64,000 bases of DNA from Marixanthomonas spongiae. Lineage in GTDB: Bacteria > Bacteroidota > Bacteroidia > Flavobacteriales > Flavobacteriaceae. The stretch spans positions 248,001 through 312,000 of the forward strand of contig NZ_QEHR01000003.1 in assembly GCF_003095375.1 (NCBI RefSeq), read 5' to 3'. Positions within the stretch are counted from its first letter, which is position 1; the number at the start of each line of letters is the position of its first letter. The notes beneath the pieces are model-generated. The model searched no databases and was not told the origin of the DNA. It worked only from the letters and a program-made list of their open reading frames with translations. This document shows, piece after piece, positions 49,671 to 57,285 of this stretch. The position numbers and the translations under genes were made by a program.

Positions 49671-52097
49671 TCAATTTTGCTTATTTATATCCATTCTTAA
49701 TTCCCTGCTTGCATATTGGGTGGCCAATGTGGTAAAAACCACGATGCTAATACTGCTCAACGGCATTAAAATAGCGGCAACGACAGGTTTTAGGTGTCCG
49801 GTTACCGCAAACGTAAGCCCAATAAGGTTATACAGCAGCGAAAGCAAGAAAGCCCACTTTATGATCTTGATTCCCTTATGGGAAAAATCGATGTAAGGCA
49901 TCAGTTTTTTAAATACCGAAGCATCTAAAATCCCATCACAAGCAGGGGAAAACACATTGATGTTTTCTGAAATTACAATCCCCACATCACTCTGTTTCAA
50001 CGCCCCGGCATCGTTAAGGCCATCGCCGATCATCATAACGGTTTTCCCAGATTGTTGCAGTTTTTCTATGAAATCCAATTTATTTTCAGGCTTTTGGTCA
50101 AAAATAAGTTGGGTCCCTTTTGGCAACATGCTTTCCAAGCGTTCGCGTTCGCCGTCGTTATCTCCAGAAAGCACAATGACTTCTTTATTTTGCCGTAAGG
50201 CTTCAAATAGTTCTGAAACACCCTCGCGGTATTCATTTTCAAAAACATAACGGCCTTTGTACTCCTCGTTGCTGCTTATATGTACCGTGGTTTTCTTTTG
50301 TTTTTCTGAAATATCCTCAGTATTAAAATGTTTTGGATTTTCCTTAACAAAGGCCGAAGAGCCTACTTTAATGGTAGCATTTTTTGCCGAAGCCGACATC
50401 CCTTTGCCTACCTCTTCTTCAAATTCATCGAGGGTTTGGATGTTGTTTTTATCAAGTATGGCGTACAGCGAACGGCTCAACGGATGGTTGGAAGCGCGCA
50501 AGGTACTGGTCAACAATTGTTGTTCGGTTGGGGATAGCTCGATCCCCTCGTAAGTAATGGTGTTTTTCCGGTTGGTGGTGAGCGTTCCTGTTTTATCGAA
50601 AACCACGGTGTCCACTTTGGCCATTTGTTCAATGATGGAGGCTTCTTTTAAATAAAATTTATTATTCCCGAAAATGCGCAGCACATTTCCTAAGGTAAAC
50701 GGTGCTGCCAAGGCAATGGCACAAGGACAGGCCACGATCAATACCGCTGTGAACACGTTAAATGCTTTTGATGGATCTACCACCAACCAAATTATAGCCG
50801 AGATAAAAGCAATACTCAGTATGGCCACCGTAAACCGCTTGCTAATGCCATCGGTCAACGATTGGAAAATTCCCGTTTTATCTTTGCTAAACACCTCATT
50901 GCTCCACAGTTGGGTGAGGTAGCTTTGTTCTACGGGTTTCAATACTTCCACTTCCAGTACGCCATTTTGTTGTTTTCCGCCAGCGTACAGTTTATCGCCA
51001 GATTGTTTGGAAACCGGCTCGGCCTCGCCCGTTACAAAACTGTAATCGATAAGGGCTTTGCCTTTTATTAAAATGGCGTCCACGGGCAAAAGCTCGTTGT
51101 TGCGAATAAGCAACCGATCGCCTTTTTGTATTTTATATACTTCGGCCTGTTCTTCTTCAACTATGCCGTTCTTGTTTTTTAGCAATCGGGTTACGGCAAT
51201 GGGGAAATACGATTTGTAATCACGTTCGAATGATAGGTAAGAATAGGTTTTCTGCTGAAAAAACTTGCCCAACAACAAGAAGAACACCAAACCGGTAAGG
51301 CTGTCGAAAAAACCCGTGCCCCAATCCATGACGATTTCCAAGGTGCTTCTTAAAAATAACACGGCTATGCCAATAGCAATGGGCACGTCGATGTTCAGGA
51401 TACCCGATCGCAGCCCTTTGTAAGCCGAAGTGAAATATCCCCTGCCTGAGTAAAACACCACGGGCACCGAAAAGGCAAACATTAACCAGCGGAACATGTT
51501 TTTAAATTGGTCCAACCAGAATTCTTCTACTTCAAAATACTCCGGAAAAGAAAGGAACATCACATTCCCAAAGGCAAAACCGGCGACCCCGAGTTTGTAG
51601 ATCAACGTACGGTTGACGGTTTTTTCTTTTTTCTCTGAATTTTCAAGCGAAATGTAAGGCTCGTACCCAATACGGCTGAGCAACAGCACCAGTTTTTTTA
51701 AAGTGGTTTTTTCAGAAGAAAAAGTGATGCGCACCGTTTTCTCGGGAAAGTTTACTTGTGAAGACAGTACGTTTTTGTCGAGTTTGTTCAGGTTTTCCAA
51801 CACCCAGATACAACTGCTACAATGGATGGAGGGTATTAAAAAAGAAGCAATTTGGGTCGTGCCGTTGTCAAACTCCAATAGTTTTTCCACAATGCCCTCG
51901 TTGTCCAAAAAGTCGAATTTCCCTTCTATTTCTTGAGGTGAAATCCCTGGATTGCTGTCCAGGTCGTAGTAATAACCAAGGTCGCTGTCATGCAGGATAT
52001 CGAAAACCGTTTTACAGCCGTGGCAACAAAAGGATTTCTCTTTGTGTTCGATTAGGGTATCTGCACAAGGGTCCCCACAATGGAAACAGTTTACCAT
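49671..52097 (-). CDS. ccoI: Copper-transporting P1B-type ATPase for cbb3 assembly
   Basis: 808 residues. N-terminal Cys-rich zinc-ribbon-like part (CFHCGDPCAD, CCHGCKTVF, 4-29), a heavy-metal-associated-like domain with HCSSCIWVLE (about 92-101), eight membrane spans with CPCAIALAAP (about 450-459), the phosphorylation motif DKTGTLT and hinge MIGDGLNDAGALKQSDVGI. FixI/CcoI ATPases export copper towards the periplasm for CuB of the cbb3 oxidase. First gene of the cco operon; its promoter has an FNR-like box, consistent with low-oxygen induction. Confidence 0.95.
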   Translation of the reverse strand: MVNCFHCGDPCADTLIEHKEKSFCCHGCKTVFDILHDSDLGYYYDLDSNPGISPQEIEGKFDFLDNEGIVEKLLEFDNGTTQIASFLIPSIHCSSCIWVLENLNKLDKNVLSSQVNFPEKTVRITFSSEKTTLKKLVLLLSRIGYEPYISLENSEKKEKTVNRTLIYKLGVAGFAFGNVMFLSFPEYFEVEEFWLDQFKNMFRWLMFAFSVPVVFYSGRGYFTSAYKGLRSGILNIDVPIAIGIAVLFLRSTLEIVMDWGTGFFDSLTGLVFFLLLGKFFQQKTYSYLSFERDYKSYFPIAVTRLLKNKNGIVEEEQAEVYKIQKGDRLLIRNNELLPVDAILIKGKALIDYSFVTGEAEPVSKQSGDKLYAGGKQQNGVLEVEVLKPVEQSYLTQLWSNEVFSKDKTGIFQSLTDGISKRFTVAILSIAFISAIIWLVVDPSKAFNVFTAVLIVACPCAIALAAPFTLGNVLRIFGNNKFYLKEASIIEQMAKVDTVVFDKTGTLTTNRKNTITYEGIELSPTEQQLLTSTLRASNHPLSRSLYAILDKNNIQTLDEFEEEVGKGMSASAKNATIKVGSSAFVKENPKHFNTEDISEKQKKTTVHISSNEEYKGRYVFENEYREGVSELFEALRQNKEVIVLSGDNDGERERLESMLPKGTQLIFDQKPENKLDFIEKLQQSGKTVMMIGDGLNDAGALKQSDVGIVISENINVFSPACDGILDASVFKKLMPYIDFSHKGIKIIKWAFLLSLLYNLIGLTFAVTGHLKPVVAAILMPLSSISIVVFTTLATQYASRELRMDINKQN

Positions 52098-52127
52098 TCA
52101 ATTAAAATTTGCTCATTATACCTATTA

Positions 52128-52171
52128 CAAATGTACTATTGAACGGTTATTAAAAAAAATGATATTTATCA
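52128..52171 (-). promoter_or_regulatory. cco operon promoter with FNR-like box
   Basis: TACATTTG on the - strand (52128-52135) is a perfect -7 box, 31 bases before the ccoI ATG. The dyad TGATATTTATCA (52160-52171) has the full TGATnnnnATCA core; its centre is 37.5 bases from the last base of the -7 box, a class-II activator position. No -33 TTG is seen. Confidence 0.7.
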
Positions 52172-52182
52172 GTCGCCTATTG

Positions 52183-52656
52183 CTACTCCCAAAAAGGGTC
52201 GTGGTATTCGGCTTTGGAACTGTCTTCAATATGAATTTTTTCAATGGTTTCCAGCTCATCGGCCGTTGCCACTTTTTGAATTTCATTGAAAAGCACCCGT
52301 TCTTCAAACCGGATGTGGGCCTGCAGTTCTTCTTCCAAAAGGCTTAGGGATTTTTCAACGTCTTCCGTATCCTTAAACAATCTTTTAATACGACGGTGTT
52401 CTTTTAAGGCACGTTTTATCAATTCGTTTTCTTTGTCCAAAATGGGGAATATATGCTTTTCTTCGGCATCGAAATGGGGTTTTATTTCGGTTTTAAAAAA
52501 CCAATCGGAATATTTTTTCATCCGTTCCAAGGAAATATTTTTCGAAAAGCCTTTTCTAATTTTCCAAGAAAAAAGCAAGCCAAAATGATGTTGCCGGCTT
52601 AACGGTTTTAAGGCTTCATGACGTTTTATGGGTTTGTTCTTTTTAGTAGCAGACAT
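52183..52656 (-). CDS. Hemerythrin-domain protein
   Basis: 157 residues, soluble. The di-iron ligands of a hemerythrin-like four-helix bundle are visible: KPLSRQHHFGLLFSWK (His at the first helix), HFDAEEKHIFPIL, LKEHRRIKRLF and LLEEELQAHIRFEERVLFNEI. Likely binds oxygen or nitric oxide or stores iron. Ends just upstream of the cco promoter and begins 18 bases after the SDR stop, so it is the last gene of the leftward SDR transcript. Confidence 0.9.
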   Translation of the reverse strand: MSATKKNKPIKRHEALKPLSRQHHFGLLFSWKIRKGFSKNISLERMKKYSDWFFKTEIKPHFDAEEKHIFPILDKENELIKRALKEHRRIKRLFKDTEDVEKSLSLLEEELQAHIRFEERVLFNEIQKVATADELETIEKIHIEDSSKAEYHDPFWE

Positions 52657-52674
52657 AAACTTTATAGCTTTAGG

Positions 52675-53394
52675 TTAGTTGGTTTCTGGTTTTTTTGGGT
52701 TTAATGGGCGAATGGTAATATCGTTAATGAGCATGTTGTCGGGCGTTTGCAATATGTGCACAATGCTATTGGCCAAATCTGTGGGCTGTAACATATTGGT
52801 ATGAGGGGTTATGCCCGAACTTTCAAAGAAATGGGTATCGATGGAACCCGGGTTGAAACACGTAACCTTGATGTTAAAAAACCGAAGTTCCTTAAAAAGC
52901 GCTTCACTAAACCCCTGTACGCCGTATTTTGTGGTGCAGTAGGCAGCAGATTCGGCACGGCCCATATTGCCCAAAATAGAACCAATATTTACAATGTGGT
53001 TTCCTCCTTCATTTTTTTTCATCAAAGCTGCCACTTGCGAAGTGATATAGTACATGCCGTTTAGGTTGGTATTGATCATGTTGAGCCACGTTTCCGAAGC
53101 CATTTCATCGAGTTTACCAAACGAGCCCGCTCCGGCATTATTGATCAAAATATCGGGGATGTTATCTTCAGAAAAAGTACTGTTAATCCACTTTTTTACC
53201 GCTTCAGGTTCCGAAATGTCCAACTCGACAGGATTAAATGAGCCGCCCAGGTTTTCTTGCAGCGCCTTGAGTTTTTTGGTAGTTCGGGCAAGGCCATAAA
53301 CTTTTGTTCCGTTTTGGATCAGTTTTTCTGAAATCGCAGCCCCAAGCCCACTGCTGGCCCCGGTTACGATTGCTGTTTTATTGGTTAGGTTCAT
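52675..53394 (-). CDS. SDR-family oxidoreductase
   Basis: 239 residues. TGASSGLGAAI (about 11-21), NNAGAG (about 88-93), catalytic Ser in IVNIGSILGNMG and YCTTKYGVQG (about 151-160). Classical short-chain dehydrogenase using NAD(P). The sequence resembles YdfG/3-oxoacyl-type reductases of broad substrate range. It lies 15 bases downstream of the DUF488 pseudogene and 18 upstream of the hemerythrin gene; no specific role is indicated. Confidence 0.9.
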   Translation of the reverse strand: MNLTNKTAIVTGASSGLGAAISEKLIQNGTKVYGLARTTKKLKALQENLGGSFNPVELDISEPEAVKKWINSTFSEDNIPDILINNAGAGSFGKLDEMASETWLNMINTNLNGMYYITSQVAALMKKNEGGNHIVNIGSILGNMGRAESAAYCTTKYGVQGFSEALFKELRFFNIKVTCFNPGSIDTHFFESSGITPHTNMLQPTDLANSIVHILQTPDNMLINDITIRPLNPKKPETN

Positions 53395-53409
53395 TTTTAT
53401 GTCGTTTTA

Positions 53410-53939
53410 TTATTCTTGATAGCTCAGTTGCCCATCCACGATTTTTGCAGGTTGGGTGTAGGGGTGTTCCTGTTTCTTGTTTTCGCTCATAATATGAAGG
53501 ACTTCCCACCCTTGGGCTTTTAAGGCATCGGAAACCATAGACCGGTGACACCGCCACCACACTGCTTCGGCACACATAATCGCCACACGGTTTTGGGACG
53601 CCAGGGTTTTAAGTGTTTTTAAACCTCTTTAAATTCTGGGGTTTCCATATAATCTGCATAGCCTTGGAACGACGCATTGCGCCATACGGTATTTTTGGAA
53701 TCAGGTTTTGCTTTACGCCTGCCGCCCAGGTTTTTTATGTGGGTATATTGAATATGGTTTTCAGGCAGGGATTCTTTGAGGTTTTCTTTATTGAACTGCG
53801 GAAATTTCCGGGAACCGAGAAAACTGCGGACATCCACCAAATGCGCAATGTTGAACGATTGTAGCATAGCAATAAAGTCATCATAAGAATGGGTGGAATG
53901 CCCAATGGTCCAGATTTTTTTGTTTTGTTCCTTGGTCAT
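53410..53939 (-). pseudogene. DUF488-family gene with a one-base frameshift
   Basis: From ATG 53939 the reading is a normal DUF488 N-terminus (IWTIGHSTHSYDDF; VDVRSFLGSRKFPQFNKENL; NASFQGYADYMETPEFKE) and stops at 53619. In the frame one base back the rest of the family continues: LKTLKTLASQNRVAIMCAEA, then VWWRCHRSMVSDALKAQGWE (the conserved CAE...CHR motif), to a TAA at 53410. Adding one G at about 53627 would restore a single protein of about 176 residues. There is no slippery heptamer at the junction. Either a genuine pseudogene or a sequencing error. It overlaps no neighbour if the ATG at 53939 is used. Confidence 0.85.
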
Positions 53940-53973
53940 ACGGTTGTTTTCAATGAAAATGTAGGAAGGACGT

Positions 53974-54654
53974 TTAAAATTCTTCGGTAACAATTGCTTC
54001 CTCTTTCACGTTTAAATTACTTAACTGCTCTTGTACGGCATCCATCATAGGCGGTGGGCCACATACATAAAAAACACCGTTTAAGGAAGTGGCATGTTTT
54101 TTTATGAAACCTTCTGAAATATGCCCATGGGGATAATCTTCGGTTTCTTCTTCCGAAAGGATATTGATAAAGTTATCGCCCAACATGGTTTGAAACTCAT
54201 CTTGAAGGATAATGTCTTTTCTGGTTTTATTGGCAAAAATGAGTTTGTTGGCACCCAATTTACCTTGTTCCCTTAAATCCCTTAAAATGGAAATAAAGGG
54301 CGTAACCCCTGCCCCACCGGCAATGAAGGTACCTTCACCTTTATAAGCAATGGCACCGAACACGTCGTTTAAAATGAGCGAATCCCCAGCTTTAAGCTCA
54401 AGCAGTTCCTTGGTGACCCCGTCGCGGGAGGGATAGGTTTTTATATAGAACTCCAAGTAACGGTCTTTTGGCAAACAAGTAAATGTAAAGGGCCTGCCTT
54501 CGTTTTGCCAACCTTCTTTGTCGATAAAAACCTCGGTGGCTTGACCTGGGGTAAAATCGGCGTCATCTGGTTTTTCAGTTACTATGTGCAATACATCGTG
54601 GGTATTGTGTTCTATGGATTTTATTTTAACTGGTTGATTTTTCATGATTTTCAA
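53974..54654 (-). CDS. FAD-binding ferredoxin-reductase-type oxidoreductase
   Basis: 226 residues (ATG 54645 is an alternative start). Ferredoxin-NADP reductase fold without a ferredoxin domain: FAD motif RPFTFTCLP (RxxT type, about 54-62), FIAGGAGVTPFISILRDL (about 109-126, NAD-binding) and YVCGPPPMMDAVQEQL near 195. It probably shuttles electrons from NAD(P)H to a flavin- or heme-containing partner. In a row of redox genes between the sigma factor and the DUF488 pseudogene. The electron acceptor is not evident; no flavohemoglobin heme domain is attached. Confidence 0.88.
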   Translation of the reverse strand: MKIMKNQPVKIKSIEHNTHDVLHIVTEKPDDADFTPGQATEVFIDKEGWQNEGRPFTFTCLPKDRYLEFYIKTYPSRDGVTKELLELKAGDSLILNDVFGAIAYKGEGTFIAGGAGVTPFISILRDLREQGKLGANKLIFANKTRKDIILQDEFQTMLGDNFINILSEEETEDYPHGHISEGFIKKHATSLNGVFYVCGPPPMMDAVQEQLSNLNVKEEAIVTEEF

Positions 54655-54761
54655 ATTTTATGACTGTTGCTCTTACCTAAAAGATAAAAAAACGGCATTG
54701 ATATTACGCAATGGTTCACTATTAATTAACACAATGCCGTTTAATGTTTTCAAACAAGGGC

Positions 54762-55136
54762 TTATTTTACCGCTTGAATTTGAGATAGTTTGGCCAAGGA
54801 AAATGCGCCAATGGCCATAACGACATCCCGTACTGCAACATCTAAGTTACTACCACTAAACAATAGTGTTAAGGCTATCAATAAAAGCCAAGCCATCACC
54901 AGATATCCTCCTATAACTGGACGAAGGAAAACGATGATTCCGGCAATAATTTCAACAATACCTACAATGGCCATAAAAGTTCCTGCCGAAAAAGGCAACA
55001 TGCTTTCCATTCCCGGGGAAAGATACTGCGACCAATCTGTCAATAGGTTGGTAAATTTGTCCAATCCTGCCACAATGGGAACGAGGCCATAGGTAAATTT
55101 TAAAACGGTTTGTACTAAGTTTACATTCGAATTCAT
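54762..55136 (-). CDS. DoxX-like small membrane protein
   Basis: 124 residues with four membrane helices. The first helix LVQTVLKFTYGLVPIVAGLDKFTNLL split by a conserved G.DKF motif, followed by FSAGTFMAIVGIVEIIAGI and VIGGYLVMAWLLLIALTLL, matches the DoxX/DUF417-like families. Such proteins sit with redox stress genes. Function unknown; 107 bases upstream of the oxidoreductase gene. Confidence 0.8.
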   Translation of the reverse strand: MNSNVNLVQTVLKFTYGLVPIVAGLDKFTNLLTDWSQYLSPGMESMLPFSAGTFMAIVGIVEIIAGIIVFLRPVIGGYLVMAWLLLIALTLLFSGSNLDVAVRDVVMAIGAFSLAKLSQIQAVK

Positions 55137-55208
55137 ATTTATTAGTTTTTATGGTTATCTACGTATTCGATGCATGTAAAACCGTTAGGTTACAAAACCG
55201 TTTCAAAA

Positions 55209-55886
55209 TCAAATTTTCACAACCAACCCCATCACATTGTGGACCATACGGTCGCATTTTGAATTGCCAAATTCAAAGACAGTGCTGGTTTTGGTAGCTT
55301 TAAACAGATATTTCTTCATTTTTTTCTTTGCCCGGTGCAAGCGCACTTTTACATTGCTTTCGCTCAATTGCAAGCTCTCGGATATTTCAGAAATACTAAA
55401 TTGCTCTACTTCCCGAAGCATATAGACAATTTTGTACTTTTCGGGGAGTGCCTGTATCGCTTCTTCTATAAAAGCTTTGGACTGTGCGTGTATCATCTGG
55501 TTTTCTGGGTTCATGGCAGCGGTGTTTTCAAGTTGGTTTATGAATTGCGTCTGTTCTATGTTGATAGTCTGTTTTGTTTTTAACCTGCGTTTGCGCTGCA
55601 AGGCTTCATTGATACCGATACGCACCAACCACGTTGAAAATTTGGCATCGTGCCTAAATTGATGCAATTTCTGAAACGCCTTGATGTACGCTTCCTGCAT
55701 AACATCTTCAGCGTCTTTTTCCTTATCAACATAACTTCGTACCACCCGAAAAAGAAGTTGGTTATGGCGCCGTATCAATAGTTCGAACAGTTCTTTTTGT
55801 CCAGAGCGTACTTTATTGACTACTTCGCTATCGGTCAACGTTTTTGAGGTGTTCAACAGATTGTTTTTTGTGCCATTGCGTATCAT
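55209..55886 (-). CDS. RNA polymerase ECF-type sigma factor
   Basis: 225 residues. Region 2: FELLIRRHNQLLFRVVRSYV with DVMQEAYIKAFQKLHQFRHD (about 58-77) and FSTWLVRIGINEAL; region 4: ALPEKYKIVYMLREVEQFSI and LQLSESNVKVRLHRAKKKM (helix-turn-helix). A longer C-terminal tail (FKATKTSTVFEFGNSKCDRM...) with a Cys is unusual. No anti-sigma gene lies next to it; the neighbours are OsmC and the DoxX-like protein, so oxidative or envelope stress is a fair guess. Confidence 0.93.
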   Translation of the reverse strand: MIRNGTKNNLLNTSKTLTDSEVVNKVRSGQKELFELLIRRHNQLLFRVVRSYVDKEKDAEDVMQEAYIKAFQKLHQFRHDAKFSTWLVRIGINEALQRKRRLKTKQTINIEQTQFINQLENTAAMNPENQMIHAQSKAFIEEAIQALPEKYKIVYMLREVEQFSISEISESLQLSESNVKVRLHRAKKKMKKYLFKATKTSTVFEFGNSKCDRMVHNVMGLVVKI

Positions 55887-55960
55887 AATGTGTCCTGTTT
55901 ATTTATTGGATGCACAAGCAACTTTTGGGTTACATACTAGTACCTATTTAATACCTGAAC

Positions 55961-56377
55961 TTATTGAAGTTCGGCGTCCATAGTGATCTTAAAAGCCAAG
56001 GCCTTGCTCACCGGACAGTTATCCTTGGCGGCATTGGCACACTCCCTAAAGGTATCTTGGTCTATATTGGGTATTCTGGCTTTAAGCGTTAAATGTGACC
56101 CAGTAAGCTCTAAATTATCGGCATCCATGGTTACTTCCGAAGAGACATCAAGCGAGTCTGGAGTAAATCCTTCTTTTCCCAGAATAAGGCTCAGGGCCAT
56201 GGCAAAGCACCCGGCATGGGAAGCAGCCAACAATTCGTCTGGGTTGGTTGCTTTTCCGTCACCAAAACGGGAGTTAAAGCAATATGGAGAGTCGTTCAAA
56301 ACCTTACTTTGGGTAGTCAATTTTCCTTCCCCTTCTTTTAGGGAGCCGTTCCATACGGCTTGGGCTGTTCGTTTCAT
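55961..56377 (-). CDS. OsmC-family peroxiredoxin-like protein
   Basis: 138 residues. The OsmC fold is clear: NPDELLAASHAGCFAMALSL with the first active Cys (about 55) and AAKDNCPVSKAL with the second Cys (about 120). Reduces organic hydroperoxides. It is encoded just upstream of the sigma factor gene (74-base gap). A perfect 10-bp palindrome GAGCATGCTC lies at 56415-56424 in its upstream region. Confidence 0.93.
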   Translation of the reverse strand: MKRTAQAVWNGSLKEGEGKLTTQSKVLNDSPYCFNSRFGDGKATNPDELLAASHAGCFAMALSLILGKEGFTPDSLDVSSEVTMDADNLELTGSHLTLKARIPNIDQDTFRECANAAKDNCPVSKALAFKITMDAELQ

Positions 56378-56438
56378 AATTTTAAATTTTTATTTGTTTA
56401 TTTTATGTAAATAGGAGCATGCTCTTTTGTACGTATAA

Positions 56439-56841
56439 TTATTTTTCTGCGATGCTGGCAAAAGCCGTCATGAGGTTTTCATATTCTTTAAAAATGGAAC
56501 GCATTTCCATAATTCTTTTTTTGGCTTTGGGATGGGTCAATACCTTCAGTCTTTATAAAACCTGCATCGTTAATTATCTTTTAAGGTTTTAACGCTGCAA
56601 GGAAGCGGCAAAAATAGGTTTTAATTAAAACCCTTTTTTTTCAAAAGTTCGCATCTTTCATTCTTCATTTATGGCTTGTGTTCCTCCTTTTTGAATGATT
56701 CCCTTTGCTTCAGGATCGATTTTGAGTCGCATGAATCCCATCAATTAACTTCAGTAATAGATTCTTTCAAGACGCAACACCTTTTCTCATCTTGGCCAAT
56801 ATCCAATGGCCTTGTTCTGTATTGATGGTTATATTTTTCAT
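56439..56841 (-). pseudogene. Decayed SAM-dependent methyltransferase gene
   Basis: The ATG at 56841 overlaps the cupin stop (TAATG) and starts MKNITINTEQGHWILAKMRK, then has an in-frame stop followed by KNLLLKLIDGI. This is the N-terminal phrase of a flavobacterial class-I methyltransferase family (GHWILAKMGK.VLRPGGK.LTLKLIDG). The C-terminal end of the same family is readable in another frame, LTHPKAKKRIMEMRSIFKEY then ENLMTAFASIAEK, ending at TAA 56439. Most of the SAM-binding core between is deleted or scrambled. The former gene was probably translationally coupled to the cupin. It accounts for most of the gap 56378-56840. Confidence 0.72.
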
Positions 56842-57185
56842 TATGAATTTTTTGCTACGTCTTCAACGCGTTTGGCACTGTCCGCCTTGTTTAAACTTAA
56901 ACGTACAATACTATTTTCCATAGCGGTAAGATCGTGCGGCACGCCACCTTCAAGCGAAATTAAGTCGCCTTTTTTTAGGGAATGGACAGTTCCATTCAGC
57001 CCAAAATCGATCTTGCCTTCAAATATTTCGACCACAATGGGAAAGGGGGTTTTATGCTCTTTCATCACTTGATCTTTTTTAAATGCGATCCGTATTTCTT
57101 TTCCCGTCTCTGTTTCCAGCAATACTTGGATGGTAGGCCGCTTTTCGTGATACGTGATGTTGTTTGTTAATGATGCTGTTTTCAT
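56841..57185 (-). CDS. Cupin-domain protein
   Basis: 114 residues. Single cupin barrel: KTPFPIVVEIFEGKIDFGLNG then LKKGDLISLEGGVPHDLTAM, with His in the second motif; the first motif lacks the usual HxH pair, so a metal site is uncertain. Such small cupins in NO- and redox-related clusters may sense or bind small ligands. Its stop overlaps the start of the decayed methyltransferase gene. The 100 bases upstream hold a SbfI-like CCTGCAGG palindrome near 57270 and no clear promoter. Confidence 0.82.
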   Translation of the reverse strand: MKTASLTNNITYHEKRPTIQVLLETETGKEIRIAFKKDQVMKEHKTPFPIVVEIFEGKIDFGLNGTVHSLKKGDLISLEGGVPHDLTAMENSIVRLSLNKADSAKRVEDVAKNS

Positions 57186-57285
57186 AGTAATTTATTTTAT
57201 TATTTTATTTTTTAATACTTTCAGTCCCTCTTGCCCTTCGGCTATGCTCAGCAACTACCAAGACGGACCTGCAGGATAGGTTGTT

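Noticed and set aside
53619-53635. Programmed frameshift in the DUF488 gene
   Set aside because: The junction reads GAG GTT TAA without an X_XXY_YYZ heptamer or a downstream structure; a simple one-base loss explains it.
56415-56424. GAGCATGCTC palindrome upstream of osmC as an operator
   Set aside because: Perfect 10-bp palindrome but isolated, with no -7 box in a sensible place; could be chance.
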